Shown: positions 46,139-58,249, numbered from the stretch's first letter. The stretch: 64,000 bases of DNA from Variovorax sp. UMC13 (GCF_014170375.1 NZ_LZZW01000014.1:91709-155708); one strand, 5' to 3'. Notes: generated by a model from the sequence alone, not told the origin. Made by a program: numbers and translations.

Positions 46139-47017
46139 ATGAGCCTTCGCTTTGATTTTTCGGCGTCGGCCGTGGCCGCGCTGGCCCTGTCCGATGCCAC
46201 CCGTGCCCTGCAGGAAGACGTCGCCGAGGGCGACCTGACCGCCTCGCTGGTCGACCCCAACCGCCGGGCCCGCGCCCGCGTGCTGGCGCGCGAAGCAGCG
46301 GTGGTCTGCGGCGCGCCCTGGGTCGAGGCCACGCTGCGCCAGCTCGATCCCGAGGTGCGCATCACCTGGCAGGTGGCCGAAGGCGAGCGTTGCGCCGCCG
46401 ACCAGACCGTGCTCGAGATCGAAGGCCGGGCGCGCGCGCTGCTGACGGCCGAGCGCACCTCGCTCAACTTCCTGCAGCTGCTGAGCGCGGTCGCGACCAA
46501 GACCGCGCTGTACGCCGAGGCGGTGAAGGGCACGCGGGCCCGCATCGTCGACACCCGCAAGACCCTGCCGGGCATGCGCCTGGCGCAGAAATACGCGGTG
46601 CGCACCGGCGGCGGCCTGAACCACCGCATCGGCCTCTACGACGCGGTGCTGATCAAGGAGAACCACATCGCCGCGGCCGGCGGCGTGGCCGCCGCGCTGC
46701 GCGCGGTCGCACCGGTGGCCGCGCAGGCGGCCTTCGTCGAGGTCGAGGTCGAGACCCTGGCCCAGCTGCACGAGGCGCTCGCGGCCGGCGCGCGCATGGT
46801 GCTGCTCGACAACATGGACCTGCCCACGCTGCGCGAGGCGGTGCGCATCAACGACGCGGCCGGCGAAGAGCGCAAGGCGATCCTGGAGATCTCGGGCGGC
46901 GTCACACTGGACGGCCTGCGCGCGCTGGCCGAGACCGGCGTCGACCGGATCTCGGTCGGGGCCCTGACCAAGGACGTCAAGGCCACCGACTACTCGATGC
47001 GTTTCCAGGAAGGCTGA
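46139..47017 (+). CDS. nadC: Quinolinate phosphoribosyltransferase (carboxylating)
   Basis: 292 residues. Turns quinolinate and PRPP into nicotinate mononucleotide, the third de novo NAD step. Visible residues: ERTSLNFLQLLSAVATKT, DTRKTLPGMRLAQKYAVR (substrate-binding Arg/Lys set), NHRIGLYDAVLIKENH and the C-terminal GGVTLDGLRALAETGVD. It starts 31 bases after gpsA and ends 6 bases before nadA, forming a nadC-nadA-pabBC operon. Confidence 0.96.
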   Translation: MSLRFDFSASAVAALALSDATRALQEDVAEGDLTASLVDPNRRARARVLAREAAVVCGAPWVEATLRQLDPEVRITWQVAEGERCAADQTVLEIEGRARALLTAERTSLNFLQLLSAVATKTALYAEAVKGTRARIVDTRKTLPGMRLAQKYAVRTGGGLNHRIGLYDAVLIKENHIAAAGGVAAALRAVAPVAAQAAFVEVEVETLAQLHEALAAGARMVLLDNMDLPTLREAVRINDAAGEERKAILEISGGVTLDGLRALAETGVDRISVGALTKDVKATDYSMRFQEG

Positions 47018-47023
47018 GCCGCC

Positions 47024-48136
47024 ATGTCGTCCCCGGTCATCGACGTCGACTACGAACAACCGGCCCAGGGCTCGGTCTGCGACACGCGCCACGCCTGGGC
47101 GCGCGTGCCGCCCGAGCCCTCGCCCGACGAGCGCATCGCGCTCAAGGAACGCATCCGCCGCCTGTTGCGTGAACGCAATGCCGTGATGGTGTCGCACTTC
47201 TACGTGCACCCCGACCTGCAGGACCTGGCCGAGGAAACCGGCGGCATCGTGAGCGACTCGCTGGAGATGGCGCGCTTCGGCCGCGACCATGCGGCGCAGA
47301 CGCTGGTGGTCTCGGGCGTGCGCTTCATGGGCGAGACCTCGAAGATCCTCTCGCCCGAGAAACGCGTGCTGATGCCCGACCTCGACGCGAACTGCTCGCT
47401 CGACCTGGGCTGCCCGGTGGAGGAATTCAGCGCCTTCTGCGACCGGCACCCGGACCGCACCGTGGTGGTCTACGCCAACACCAGCGCGGCCGTGAAGGCG
47501 CGCGCCGACTGGCTGGTCACCTCGAGCTGCGCGCTCGACGTGGTCAATGCGCTGCACGCGGCCGGCCAGAAGATCCTCTGGGGCCCGGACCGCCACCTGG
47601 GCGACTACATCCAGCGCCAGACCGGCGCCGACATGGTCAGCTGGAACGGCGCCTGCATCGTGCACGACGAGTTCAAGGCGCTCGAGCTCGAGCTGCTCAT
47701 GAAGGAGCACCCGCGGGCGAAGGTGCTGGTGCATCCAGAGTCGCCGGCCGACGTGATCGCGCTGGCCGACGCGGTGGGCTCGACCTCGGCCATCCTGAAC
47801 GCGGCGCAGCGCCTGGACGCGAAGGAATTCATCGTCGCCACCGACAGCGGCATGCTGCACAAGCTGCGCACCCTCAACCCGGGCAAGACCTTCATCGAGG
47901 CGCCCACGGCCGGCAACGGCGGCACCTGCAAGAGCTGCGCGCACTGCCCCTGGATGGCGATGAACGGCCTGGCCGACCTGGCGCGCGCGCTCGAGACCGG
48001 TTCGGGCGAAGTGCACGTCGACCCCGCGCTGGGCCTGCGCGCCCGCGTGCCGATCAACCGCATGCTGGCCTTCACCGCCGGGCTCAAGCAGGGCCTTGCG
48101 CCCGGCAGCCTGGCGGCGGGGATCGGCGCGGCCTGA
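47024..48136 (+). CDS. nadA: Quinolinate synthase
   Basis: 370-residue 4Fe-4S enzyme that condenses iminoaspartate (from NadB) with dihydroxyacetone phosphate. The three cluster cysteines are in [19 protein letters not shown] and the C-terminal [16 protein letters not shown]. Long form of the family, as usual in proteobacteria, with the opening [20 protein letters not shown] carrying the conserved His/Tyr. It starts 6 bases after nadC and its stop overlaps the pabBC ATG by one base (TGATG). nadB is encoded 3.5 kb away on the other strand. Confidence 0.95.
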   Translation: MSSPVIDVDYEQPAQGSVCDTRHAWARVPPEPSPDERIALKERIRRLLRERNAVMVSHFYVHPDLQDLAEETGGIVSDSLEMARFGRDHAAQTLVVSGVRFMGETSKILSPEKRVLMPDLDANCSLDLGCPVEEFSAFCDRHPDRTVVVYANTSAAVKARADWLVTSSCALDVVNALHAAGQKILWGPDRHLGDYIQRQTGADMVSWNGACIVHDEFKALELELLMKEHPRAKVLVHPESPADVIALADAVGSTSAILNAAQRLDAKEFIVATDSGMLHKLRTLNPGKTFIEAPTAGNGGTCKSCAHCPWMAMNGLADLARALETGSGEVHVDPALGLRARVPINRMLAFTAGLKQGLAPGSLAAGIGAA

Positions 48137-49887
48137 TGACGGCAAGCGTCTCGGCGCTGATCGACTTCAGCACGCCCGGGTCGCCCGACGGTGCACGCCT
48201 GCGCCATGCCTTCGGCGTGCCGCGCGAGACCTTGGTCGCGCACAGGCCCGACGAGGTGCGGCCGCTGCTCGACGCCGTGCAGGCGCACGCGCGGCAGGGC
48301 CGCTGGTGCGTGGGCTACCTGCGCTATGAAGCCGCATCGGCCTTCGATCCCGCGCTGGCGGTGCATGCCGCGGACGGTCCGCTGGCCTGGTTCGGCGTGC
48401 ATGACGGCACCCGGCTATGGCCCGCGCCGGCCGAGGAGGCCGCGCCCTCGCTGCAGTGGGAAGACACGCTGACGCGGCCTGCCTTCGACCGCGCGATGGC
48501 CGAGATCCACCGCGCCATCGCGGCCGGCGCGCTCTACCAGCTCAACTACACGGCGCCCCTGCAGGCGCAACCGGGCGCGCTTTCGGACGACGCACGGCAC
48601 GCGCTGTTCGCGGCCCTGCAGCGGGCCCAGCCCGGCGGCTATGCGGCCTTCATCGATGCGGGCGACGAGCAGCTGCTGTCGGTGTCGCCCGAGCTGTTCT
48701 TCGACTGGCGCGAGCGGCGCCTGCTGGCCCGCCCCATGAAGGGCACGGCCGCGCGCGGTGCCAATGCCGAGGCCGACGCCGCGGCCGCGGCCTGGCTGCG
48801 CAGTTCGGCCAAGGAGCGGGCCGAGAACGTGATGATCGTCGACCTGCTGCGCAACGACATGTCGCGCGTGGCCGAGCCCTTCTCGGTGCGCGTGCCGCGG
48901 CTGTTCCACACCCAGGCCCTGCCCACCGTGTGGCAGATGACCTCCGACGTCGAGGCGCGCACGCGCGCCGGCTGCAGCCTGGCTGACCTGTTCGCCGCGC
49001 TCTTTCCCTGCGGCTCGGTCACGGGTGCGCCCAAGGTCGCGGCGATGCGCCTGATCCGTGACCTCGAGCCCGTGCCCCGCGGCATCTATTGCGGCGCCGT
49101 GGGCGTGGTGCAGCCCGGCGGCGCGGCCACCTTCAACGTGCCGATCCGCACCGTGACCTTGCAGGGCGGCACGGCCCGCTGCGGCATCGGCAGCGGCATC
49201 ACCGCCGATGCCGGCAGCGACGGCGAGTGGCAGGAGTGGCGCCACAAGCGCGCCTTCCTCGAACGGGCGAGCGCGCCCTTCGCGCTGCTCGAGACGCTGG
49301 CGCTGGAAGACGGACAGCTGCGCCACCGCGAGGCCCATCTGGCGCGCATGGCGGCCGCAGCCGCGCACTTCGCCTATCCCTGGGACGCACAGGCCGTGGC
49401 GCAGTGCCTCGATGCATTGCGCGCGGCGCATCCCGAGGGCCTGTGGCGCGTGCGCCTGTTGCTCGATGCGCGGGGCCGCTCACAGGCCCAGGCCTTTGCG
49501 AAGGACGCCGCGCCCGCACGCGTGCGGCTGCAGTTGGCCGACCGCGCCCTCGAGGCGGCCGACAGCGAGTTCGTGCGCTTCAAGACCACGCGGCGCGCGC
49601 ACTACGAGGCCTTCGCACCCACGCGTGCGGGCGTGTTCGACACGCTGCTGTGGAACCGGCACGGCGAGCTCACCGAGACCACGCGCGGCAACATCGCGCT
49701 GCAGCTCGACGGCCGCTGGGTCACGCCGCCGCTGCACTGCGGCCTGCTGGGCGGCATCGGCCGCGCACAGACGCTGGCCGAGGGGCGGCTCGCCGAAGCC
49801 GTGGTGCGTGTCGAGGACCTGCCGCGCGTGCAGGCCATGGCCTTCGTCAACAGCCTGCGCGGCTGGATCGAAGCCGAGCTCGACTGA
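48136..49887 (+). CDS. pabB: Fused aminodeoxychorismate synthase component I / aminodeoxychorismate lyase (PabB-PabC type)
   Basis: 583 residues in two parts. Residues 1-380 are a chorismate-binding domain: RPMKGTAARG with the catalytic Lys (about 203), ENVMIVDLLRNDMSRV and FPCGSVTGAPKVAAMRLI. Residues 385-583 are a class IV aminotransferase/lyase domain: LETLALEDGQLRHREAHLAR, the PLP Lys in FKTTRRAHYEAF and ETTRGNIAL. Together they would convert chorismate to p-aminobenzoate for folate, given ammonia from a separate PabA glutaminase not found in this window. It is coupled to nadA by TGATG and converges on panC with 3 bases between. Confidence 0.9.
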   Translation: MTASVSALIDFSTPGSPDGARLRHAFGVPRETLVAHRPDEVRPLLDAVQAHARQGRWCVGYLRYEAASAFDPALAVHAADGPLAWFGVHDGTRLWPAPAEEAAPSLQWEDTLTRPAFDRAMAEIHRAIAAGALYQLNYTAPLQAQPGALSDDARHALFAALQRAQPGGYAAFIDAGDEQLLSVSPELFFDWRERRLLARPMKGTAARGANAEADAAAAAWLRSSAKERAENVMIVDLLRNDMSRVAEPFSVRVPRLFHTQALPTVWQMTSDVEARTRAGCSLADLFAALFPCGSVTGAPKVAAMRLIRDLEPVPRGIYCGAVGVVQPGGAATFNVPIRTVTLQGGTARCGIGSGITADAGSDGEWQEWRHKRAFLERASAPFALLETLALEDGQLRHREAHLARMAAAAAHFAYPWDAQAVAQCLDALRAAHPEGLWRVRLLLDARGRSQAQAFAKDAAPARVRLQLADRALEAADSEFVRFKTTRRAHYEAFAPTRAGVFDTLLWNRHGELTETTRGNIALQLDGRWVTPPLHCGLLGGIGRAQTLAEGRLAEAVVRVEDLPRVQAMAFVNSLRGWIEAELD

Positions 49888-49890
49888 TTT

Positions 49891-51622
<1,732 letters not shown>

Positions 51623-51682
51623 GGTTGGCTTTTCTCCTGCGGGCGTCGGTGGCCGGGCATCCTCGGTTGAAGAGAAGGGAAG

Positions 51683-53260
51683 CTAGCCCGCGGTGGGCGT
51701 CAGCACCGTCGGTGCGGTCGGTTCGGCGAGCGAAGGATAGTCGCGGCTGAAGTGCAGGCCGCGGCTCTCGTGGCGGGCTTGGGCCGAGCGCACGATCAGC
51801 TCGGCCACCTGCACCAGGTTGCGCAGCTCCAGCAGGTCGCGCGTGACGTGGAAGTTGGCATAGAACTCCTGGATCTCGGCCTGCAGCAGCGCGATGCGGT
51901 GGCTCGCGCGCTCCAGGCGCTTGTTGGTGCGCACGATGCCCACGTAGTCCCACATGAAGCGGCGCAGCTCGTCCCAGTTGTGCGAGATCACGACCGCCTC
52001 GTCGGCATCGGTGACGCGGCTGTCGTCCCAGGCGGGCAGTTCGGCGCGCGCAGGCACGGGCGCCCCGGCGATCGCGTCGGCCGCGGCGCGCGCGAACACC
52101 ATGCACTCGACCAGCGAGTTGCTGGCCAGCCGGTTGGCGCCATGCAGCCCGGTGCAGGCGGTCTCGCCGATGGCGTAGAGGCCGGGCACGTCGGTGCGCC
52201 CGGCGAGGTCGCTCAGCACGCCGCCGCAGGTGTAGTGCGCGGCCGGCACCACCGGGATCGGCTCGCGCGTGATGTCGATGCCTAGCTCGGCGCAGCGCGC
52301 GAGGATGTTGGGGAAGTGTTCCTGCAGGAAGGCGGCGGGCTGGTGCGAGATGTCCAGGTACACGCAATCCAGGCCGTGCTTCTTCATCTCGAAGTCGATG
52401 GCGCGCGCCACCACGTCGCGCGGCGCGAGTTCGGCGCGCGCGTCGTGGGTGGGCATGAAGCGCGTCCCGTCGGGCAACTTGAGCAGCCCGCCTTCGCCCC
52501 GCACCGCTTCGCTGATCAGGAAGGACTTGGCATGCGGGTGGTAGAGGCAGGTCGGGTGGAACTGGATGAACTCCATGTTCGACACCCGGCAGCCCGCGCG
52601 CCAGGCCGCGGCGATGCCGTCGCCGGTGGCGGTGTCGGGGTTGGTGGTGTAGAGGTAGACCTTGCCCGCGCCGCCCGTGGCCAGGATGGTGTGCGGCGCG
52701 CGGAAGGCCAGCACCTCGTCGGTGGCGTCGTCGAGCGCGTAGAGGCCCACGCAGGCCGGGTCGGCCAGGCCCAGCTTGGGGCCGGTGACCAGGTCGACCA
52801 GCGTGTGGTGCTCGAACAGCGTGATGTTGGGGGTGCGGCGCACGCGCTCGATCAGCACCTGCTGCACGGCCGCGCCGGTGGCGTCGGTGGCGTGCACGAT
52901 GCGGCGCTGGCTGTGGCCGCCCTCGCGCGTCAGGTGCAGGCCGCCGTCTTCTTCCGAGAAGGGCACGCCCAGTTCGCGCAGCCAGCCGATGGCCTGGGGC
53001 GCGCCTTCGACCACAAGCCGCGTGGCCTCGGGGTCGCAGAGGCCGGCCCCGGCCACCAGCGTGTCTTCCACATGGGCGTCGAAGCTGTCGCCCGCGGCCA
53101 GCACGGCCGCGATGCCGCCCTGCGCCCAGGCGCTGGAGCCGTCGTTCAGGGCCCGCTTGGTGAGCACGGCCACGCGGTGGGTGGGCGCCAGGTGCAGCGC
53201 GGCGGAGAGGCCGGCGAGGCCGCTGCCGACGATCAGGACATCGAAATCTTGTGAAGCCAT
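51683..53260 (-). CDS. nadB: L-aspartate oxidase
   Basis: 525-residue FAD enzyme giving iminoaspartate for NadA. FAD motif [17 protein letters not shown] (about 8-24), [13 protein letters not shown], the substrate/active-site regions [20 protein letters not shown] and [19 protein letters not shown], and the C-terminal helical domain. Same fold as succinate dehydrogenase flavoprotein, but the short length and the GGIAAV and CGGV motifs fit NadB. It heads a nadB-panB-panC group facing nadC-nadA-pabBC. Confidence 0.95.
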   Translation of the reverse strand: MASQDFDVLIVGSGLAGLSAALHLAPTHRVAVLTKRALNDGSSAWAQGGIAAVLAAGDSFDAHVEDTLVAGAGLCDPEATRLVVEGAPQAIGWLRELGVPFSEEDGGLHLTREGGHSQRRIVHATDATGAAVQQVLIERVRRTPNITLFEHHTLVDLVTGPKLGLADPACVGLYALDDATDEVLAFRAPHTILATGGAGKVYLYTTNPDTATGDGIAAAWRAGCRVSNMEFIQFHPTCLYHPHAKSFLISEAVRGEGGLLKLPDGTRFMPTHDARAELAPRDVVARAIDFEMKKHGLDCVYLDISHQPAAFLQEHFPNILARCAELGIDITREPIPVVPAAHYTCGGVLSDLAGRTDVPGLYAIGETACTGLHGANRLASNSLVECMVFARAAADAIAGAPVPARAELPAWDDSRVTDADEAVVISHNWDELRRFMWDYVGIVRTNKRLERASHRIALLQAEIQEFYANFHVTRDLLELRNLVQVAELIVRSAQARHESRGLHFSRDYPSLAEPTAPTVLTPTAG

Positions 53261-53349
53261 CGAGGAAGTGCCAAGTTCGGGATCGGTGACAGGTCGGGCG
53301 GCAGGGGGCGGCGAAGCGAAGCGCGGTGCGCGAAGCCTGGGGGCGAGCC

Positions 53350-54201
53350 CTACACAGGGGAGTAGGCCAGGCGCACGTAGATGGGTGCGAACGCTTCGGC
53401 CTGGGTGATGTCGATCAGCGTTTCCTTGGCCAGCTCGAGCATCGCGATGAAGGTCACGATCAGCACCGGGGCGCCACGCGAGACGTCGAAGAGTTTCTCG
53501 AACTCCACGAACTGGCGCCCTTGCAGATGGCGCAGCACCACGCTCATGTGCTCGCGCACGCTCAGTTCCTCGCGCGAGATCTTGTGGTGCTGCACGAGCT
53601 TGGCGCGCTTGAGGATGTCGGCCCAGGCCTCGCGCAGGTCGACCACGTTCATCTCGGGGAAGCGCGGCTTGAGCGACTGCTCGATGTAGACCTGCGCCTT
53701 CCAGAAGTCGCGGCCGTAGGTCGGCATGGCGTTGAGCGAGGCGGCCTGCAGCTTGGTCTGCTCGTACTCGAGCAGGCGGCGCACGAGTTCGGCGCGCGGG
53801 TCCTCGGCCTCTTCGCCGTCGGCCACCTTCTTGGGCGGCAGCAGCATGCGCGACTTGATCTCGATCAGCATCGCCGCCATCAGCAGGTACTCGGCGGCGA
53901 GTTCGAGGTTGGTCTGGCGCACCTGGTCGACGTAGGTCAGGTACTGGCGCGTCAGCCCGGCCATCGGGATGTCGAGGATGTTGAAGTTCTGCTTGCGGAT
54001 CAGGTAGAGCAGCAGGTCCAGCGGCCCCTCGAAGGCCTCCAGGAAGACCTGCAGCGCTTCGGGCGGGATGTACAGGTCGTTGGGCAGCGCGAACAGCGGC
54101 TCGCCGTACAGGCGCGCCAGCGCCACCTGGTCCACCACCTCGGGCATGGTGGCGAGCACCGGTTCGCTGTCGTCCGGCGGGGCGGCAGCCTGCTTGCGCA
54201 C
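53350..54201 (-). CDS. scpA: Segregation and condensation protein A
   Basis: 283 residues; the kleisin that links SMC heads in chromosome condensation. The conserved N-terminal helix is [21 protein letters not shown], named by its ends EAFEGP and NFNI (about 55-75), then [21 protein letters not shown] and a C-terminal winged helix ([12 protein letters not shown]). I chose the GTG at 54201, 4 bases after the DUF3460 stop; an ATG 18 codons in is a possible start. The frame stays open upstream inside DUF3460, which is not meaningful. scpB, the usual partner, is not in the window. Confidence 0.9.
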   Translation of the reverse strand: MRKQAAAPPDDSEPVLATMPEVVDQVALARLYGEPLFALPNDLYIPPEALQVFLEAFEGPLDLLLYLIRKQNFNILDIPMAGLTRQYLTYVDQVRQTNLELAAEYLLMAAMLIEIKSRMLLPPKKVADGEEAEDPRAELVRRLLEYEQTKLQAASLNAMPTYGRDFWKAQVYIEQSLKPRFPEMNVVDLREAWADILKRAKLVQHHKISREELSVREHMSVVLRHLQGRQFVEFEKLFDVSRGAPVLIVTFIAMLELAKETLIDITQAEAFAPIYVRLAYSPV

Positions 54202-54205
54202 CGGC

Positions 54206-54412
54206 TTACTTGGCCTGGGTCTGGTAGACGTAGGGCTGTTGCGCCACGCGGGCCTGGCCGTACTCGTCGAGCTGGCTGCGGTCGAGCTTCTTGTCCCACA
54301 GCAGGGCACGTCCGGCGCGCTGTTCCGCCTCGAGCGAGGGCTTCTTGCGCTTGAGTTCGTCGATGAACTGGGTGGCGTCGGAGGTGTAGTGGGGGCGGTT
54401 GAAGATGGACAT
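54206..54412 (-). CDS. DUF3460 family small protein
   Basis: 68 residues, hydrophilic with many Lys/Arg and Glu: MSIFNRPHYTSDATQFIDEL then RALLWDKKLDRSQLDEYGQA. This small family is known from Burkholderiales next to scpA; no function is established. The start has a weak GGTTCC-type upstream region but the sequence is clearly conserved in character. It ends 4 bases before the scpA start, so the pair is likely translated together. Confidence 0.85.
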   Translation of the reverse strand: MSIFNRPHYTSDATQFIDELKRKKPSLEAEQRAGRALLWDKKLDRSQLDEYGQARVAQQPYVYQTQAK

Positions 54413-54453
54413 AGACTGGAACCTTTGGTGCGCGATTTTACGGGGGCCGCGAC

Positions 54454-54945
54454 ATGGCATGCGAAAAATGGGGCAAGGCGCTGGTTTTGAGCCTCCTGCT
54501 GGCGCTGGCCGCCTGCGACAACCAGGCCATCCGCGAGCTGGAAGAGGGCGTCGCGACCGAGGCCGACGTGCGGGCGCGCTTCGGCACGCCGGAGAACGTC
54601 TGGGACAGCCCGGCCGGCCGGGTCTTCGAATACAACCGCCAGCCCCAGGGCCAGAAGAACTACATGATCACCATCGGCGCCGATGGCCGCATGAGCGCGC
54701 TGCGCCAGGTGCTCACGCCGCAGAACTTCGCCAAGGTGCAGCCCGGCATGGCGATGGAAGAACTGCGCAAGCTCCTGGGCAAGCCGGCCAAGGTCACGCC
54801 CTATGCGCTCAAGCGCGAGACCGAATGGGAGTGGCGCTGGGTGCAGCCGCCCAATGCGCCGATGGTCTTCACCGCGGTGCTCAACGACGACCAGCGCGTG
54901 CTGCGCAGCGGCTCGTCGCCCGACCGCGCGACCGAGGCGCCCTGA
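54454..54945 (+). CDS. BamE/SmpA/OmlA-like lipoprotein
   Basis: 163 residues. Signal peptide with lipobox LALAAC (Cys21) indicates a lipid-anchored envelope protein. Two SmpA/OmlA-type repeats follow: EEGVATEADVRARFGTPE (about 29-46) and VQPGMAMEELRKLLGKPAKV (about 96-115), the pattern of BamE, which stabilises the BAM outer-membrane assembly complex. The short C-terminal segment after the second repeat matches a typical small OmlA domain. It is divergent from DUF3460 with 41 bases between and convergent with a small lipoprotein gene. Confidence 0.82.
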   Translation: MACEKWGKALVLSLLLALAACDNQAIRELEEGVATEADVRARFGTPENVWDSPAGRVFEYNRQPQGQKNYMITIGADGRMSALRQVLTPQNFAKVQPGMAMEELRKLLGKPAKVTPYALKRETEWEWRWVQPPNAPMVFTAVLNDDQRVLRSGSSPDRATEAP

Positions 54946-54957
54946 GCGCCTGCCGAT

Positions 54958-55164
54958 TCAGGGGGCGCCGCCGCCTGGAATCACCGCATCGGCCGTGGCG
55001 CCGATGACCTTGCCGCCGATGCGCACCGTCCCCACCACCGCATCCGCCGCCAGCCCGACCGCCGAGGCGCCCACGCCGACCACGGTGCTGGTCACCGCGA
55101 CCACTGCGCAGCCGCCGAGCAGGCCTGCCAGCGAAACGCACAGGAGGAGGCTGAGAAGTTTCAT
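54958..55164 (-). CDS. Small lipoprotein, Gly/Ala/Val-rich
   Basis: 68 residues. Signal peptide MKLLSLLLCVSLAGLLGGC with the lipobox LGGC (Cys19) and a mature part made of Val, Ala, Gly and Thr (VVAVTSTVVGVGASAVGL). It resembles short lipoproteins with the CAVV start seen in many proteobacteria; function unknown. The ATG at 55164 has AGGAGG nearby on the coding strand's far side only, so the ribosome-binding site is unclear. A repeat-like element lies directly upstream. Confidence 0.7.
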   Translation of the reverse strand: MKLLSLLLCVSLAGLLGGCAVVAVTSTVVGVGASAVGLAADAVVGTVRIGGKVIGATADAVIPGGGAP

Positions 55165-55176
55165 GGTCGGATGTCG

Positions 55177-55315
55177 GTTCAGAACGTGTGAAGGACGCGT
55201 CGCGAGCGCCCCTAGCCTGCCAAGGCTGAGTTCTGGAGCGGAGCCGCACTCTCGTGCGGTGAGCACCGCAGATGCGGGATCGGGGTGCGCAGCAGCTTCA
55301 TTCGCACGTTCTCAG
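55177..55315. repeat. Short element with inverted ends next to metG (MITE-like)
   Basis: The ends are imperfect inverted repeats: GTTCAGAACGTGTGAA (55177-55192) and TTCGCACGTTCTCAG (55301-55315). Between them lies a perfect hairpin CCGCAC-TCTC-GTGCGG (55244-55259). No open frame is present. The right end reaches the metG stop codon. Length (about 140 bases) and terminal repeats suggest a non-autonomous mobile or interspersed element, but copy number cannot be judged from one window. Confidence 0.45.
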
Positions 55316-57408
55316 CGCACGCGCATGCCGGGCACTGCGCCCGGCCAGGGTTCGAGCACGTGGATGCCCGGATGGGCCTTTTCGTCGGCGTGGCTCGCGG
55401 CCAGGACCATGCCTTCGCTGACGCCGAACTTCATCTTGCGCGGCGCCAGGTTGGCGACCAGCACCGTGAGCTTGCCCACCAGTTGCCCGGGCTGGTAGGC
55501 CGAGGCGATGCCGCTGAACACGTTGCGTGTGTTGGCTTCGCCCGCGTCGAGCGTCAGGCGCAGCAGCTTGGTCGAGCCCTCGACCTTCTCGCAGGCCACG
55601 ATCTTCGCGATGCGCAGGTCGATCTTGGCGAAATCGTCGATGGTGATGGTCGGTGCGATGGCTTCACCGCCCGGCAGTGCCTCGGCGGCCGGTGCTTCGG
55701 CGGCGGCAGGTGGGGCTTCGGCGGGCTCGAACAGCGCATCCAGCAGCTTCGGGTCGACGCGCTGCGTCAGGTGCTTGTAGTCGCCGATCGCGTGGCCGGC
55801 CGGCAGGGCCGTGGCCGCATCGCGCCACTGCAGCGGCGCGATCGCGAGGAAGCTCTCGACGTTCTTCGCCAGCGCCGGCAGCACCGGCTTCAGGTACAGC
55901 GTGAGCAGGCGGAAGGCCTCGATGCAGACCGTGCACACGTCGTGCAGCCGCGCCTCCATGCCTTCCTTCTTCGCCAGTTCCCAGGGCTTGTTGGCATCGA
56001 CGTACTCGTTCACGCGGTCGGCCAGCGCCATCGTGTCGCGCAGCGCGCGCGCCGTGTCGCGACCGTCGTACAGCACGCGCAGGGCCTCGGCCTCGGCGCG
56101 CAGGGCCGAGAGCAGGGCCGCGCCGTCTTCCGACACCGTGCCCAGCTGGCCGCCGAAGCGCTTGCCGATGAAGCCCGCCGCGCGGCTCGCGATGTTGATG
56201 TATTTGCCCACCAGGTCGCTGTTGACGCGCGCCACGAAGTCGTCGGGGTTGAAGTCGATGTCCTCGTTGCGGCCGCTGAGCTTGGCCGCGAGGTAGTAGC
56301 GCAGGTGCTCGGGGTTGAGCCCGGTCGACAGGTACTTGAGCGGGTCGATGCCGGTGCCGCGGCTCTTGCTCATCTTCTCGCCGCTGACCGTGAGGTGGCC
56401 GTGCACGTACACGGCGTTGGGCGCCTTGCGGCCGCTGAAGTGCAGCATCGCGGGCCAGAACAGCGTGTGGAAGGTGATGATGTCCTTGCCGATGAAATGC
56501 ACCTGCTCCAGCTCGGGATCGGCCATGTACTCGGTGTAGGAGATGCCGTCGCCGCCCAGTTCGATGCAGCGCTTGTCGAGCAGGTTCTTGAGCGAGGCCA
56601 GGTAGCCCACGGGGGCGTCCAGCCACACGTAGAAGTACTTGCCCGGCGCATCGGGGATCTCGATGCCGAAGTAGGGCGCGTCGCGGCTGATGTCCCAGTC
56701 GCCCAGGCCGCCCTTGCCCTCGTCGTCCTTGTAGAGCCACTCGCGGATCTTGTTCTGCACCTCGGGCTGCACATGGCCGGGCGCGGTGGTCCATTCCTTG
56801 AGGAAGGCCTCGCAGCGCGGGTCCGAGAGCTTGAAGAAGAAGTGGTCGGAGCTGCGCAGCTCGGGCTTGGCGCCCGACAGCGCCGAGTAGGGGTTGATCA
56901 GCTCGGTGGGCGCGTACACGGCGCCGCAGACCTCGCAGTTGTCGCCGTACTGGTCCTTGGCGTGGCACTTCGGGCACTCGCCCTTGATGAAGCGGTCGGC
57001 CAGGAACATGCCCTTCTCGGGGTCGTAGAACTGCTCGACGCTGCGGGTCTCGATCAGGCCGGCCTTGTCGCGCAGGTCGCGGTAGATGGCCTGCGCCAGG
57101 TCGTGGTTCTCGGGCGAATCGGTCGAGCTCCAGTTGTCGAAGGCGATGTGGAAGCCGTCGAGGTAGGGCTTGCGACCGGCCGCGATCTCGGCCACGAAGG
57201 CCTGCGGCGTCACGCCGGCCTTGTCGGCCGCGATGGTGATGGCCGCGCCGTGCGCGTCGTCGGCACAGACGAAGTTCACGTCGGCGCCATGCATTCGCTG
57301 CGCCCGCACCCAGATGTCGGCCTGGATGTACTCCATGATGTGGCCGATGTGGAACTTGCCGTTGGCGTAGGGCAGGGCGGTGGTGACGAAGAGCTTGCGC
57401 TGAGGCAT
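55312..57408 (-). CDS. metG: Methionyl-tRNA synthetase
   Basis: 698 residues, class I synthetase. HIGH motif [10 protein letters not shown] (about 16-25), zinc knuckle [20 protein letters not shown], named by its ends CPKCH and CEVCG (about 144-163), and KMSKS in [11 protein letters not shown] (about 350). The last 115 residues form the C-terminal EMAP-II/Trbp-like tRNA-binding domain ([20 protein letters not shown]) that permits dimerisation, as in E. coli MetG (677). ATG at 57408 chosen by homology ([17 protein letters not shown]); the longer open frame has no support. Confidence 0.96.
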   Translation of the reverse strand: MPQRKLFVTTALPYANGKFHIGHIMEYIQADIWVRAQRMHGADVNFVCADDAHGAAITIAADKAGVTPQAFVAEIAAGRKPYLDGFHIAFDNWSSTDSPENHDLAQAIYRDLRDKAGLIETRSVEQFYDPEKGMFLADRFIKGECPKCHAKDQYGDNCEVCGAVYAPTELINPYSALSGAKPELRSSDHFFFKLSDPRCEAFLKEWTTAPGHVQPEVQNKIREWLYKDDEGKGGLGDWDISRDAPYFGIEIPDAPGKYFYVWLDAPVGYLASLKNLLDKRCIELGGDGISYTEYMADPELEQVHFIGKDIITFHTLFWPAMLHFSGRKAPNAVYVHGHLTVSGEKMSKSRGTGIDPLKYLSTGLNPEHLRYYLAAKLSGRNEDIDFNPDDFVARVNSDLVGKYINIASRAAGFIGKRFGGQLGTVSEDGAALLSALRAEAEALRVLYDGRDTARALRDTMALADRVNEYVDANKPWELAKKEGMEARLHDVCTVCIEAFRLLTLYLKPVLPALAKNVESFLAIAPLQWRDAATALPAGHAIGDYKHLTQRVDPKLLDALFEPAEAPPAAAEAPAAEALPGGEAIAPTITIDDFAKIDLRIAKIVACEKVEGSTKLLRLTLDAGEANTRNVFSGIASAYQPGQLVGKLTVLVANLAPRKMKFGVSEGMVLAASHADEKAHPGIHVLEPWPGAVPGMRVR

Positions 57409-57535
57409 CGAAGGGCGCTTTCTGGGAGGGTCCATGTCGGCGCGCAGCACGACGTGCGCTGCGGCGGTGGGGAGGGGCATTTTAGGTTGTCCTTTAGGTT
57501 GCCCGTGTCCCCCTTCAGCTCGCCGCCTGAGCTGC

Positions 57536-58201
57536 CTACTTGCGCGCCAGCGGGATCTGCAGGTTGGTCGGCCGGTTGGCCTCGGTGTCGAAGCCGCGTC
57601 CGTCGACATGGCGTGCGCCCCAGAACAGCAGGCCGTTCGAAAGGTGGACCAGGTCGAACTCCATGAAGTTCCTGCCCTGGACCAGGCCGAAGGGCGCGAA
57701 GCTCTTGCCGAAGATGCTCTGGGCCGTGCCGACTTCCCACTTGGCATAGCCCTGGTTCGCCACCTGGTTGAGCAGGTCGGCGAAGCCCTGCAGCAGCGGC
57801 GTCACCTCGTAGGCCTCGTCGGCCACGAAGTCGACCTTCTGCGCGCCGGGCGCCACCGGGTGCTCGCCGCGCCAGGCCACATGGCCGCGGATGACGATGC
57901 GCGCCAGCGGCACCTTGCCGTAGGCGTCGGCCGAATTGACGATCGCCAGTTCGAAGCGGTCACCCGCGAGGTAGCTGAAGTCGCGCTTCAGATAGAAGGG
58001 CTTGAGCGTGCCGTCGGCATTCCTGGCCGCGCTGGGCCGGACTTCGGTGGCAAGGCTGGTCCATTCGCCCACAAGGGCTTGCTGGATCTGTTCGACGGTC
58101 ATGGCGGATGCTCCTGGGGTGGTGGGGGTGTGAAGAGGAGAGGCGGTGCCGCAGGCGGCGAGCGCCAGCGGGATCAGCAGGCTGGAGGCGATTTTCCACA
58201 T
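57536..58201 (-). CDS. Putative lipoprotein of unknown family
   Basis: 221 residues. [17 protein letters not shown] is a lipoprotein signal peptide with Cys17 as the anchor. The mature part has beta-rich segments ([63 protein letters not shown]) like a small lipocalin-type barrel, but I do not recognise the family with confidence. RBS AAGGA lies 7 bases upstream of the ATG. It is divergent from a TetR gene across two palindromic sites, so it may be the main target of that regulator. Confidence 0.72.
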   Translation of the reverse strand: MWKIASSLLIPLALAACGTASPLHTPTTPGASAMTVEQIQQALVGEWTSLATEVRPSAARNADGTLKPFYLKRDFSYLAGDRFELAIVNSADAYGKVPLARIVIRGHVAWRGEHPVAPGAQKVDFVADEAYEVTPLLQGFADLLNQVANQGYAKWEVGTAQSIFGKSFAPFGLVQGRNFMEFDLVHLSNGLLFWGARHVDGRGFDTEANRPTNLQIPLARK

Positions 58202-58224
58202 GTCGGGTCCTTTGCGAGCAATTT

Positions 58225-58242
58225 CTATGACGATCATCATAG
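58225..58242. promoter_or_regulatory. Operator-like palindrome 1 (lipoprotein/TetR intergenic)
   Basis: CTATGA-CGATCA-TCATAG: perfect 6-bp arms around a 6-base spacer, within 24 bases of the lipoprotein start. It matches palindrome 2 at 12 of 18 positions or better, with the arms conserved, as expected for a TetR-family operator. Confidence 0.65.
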
Positions 58243-58249
58243 TGCAGAA

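Noticed and set aside
45785..48145. A 786-codon antisense frame over gpsA, nadC and nadA
   Set aside because: It crosses three well-identified genes on the other strand and shows only composition-driven sequence.
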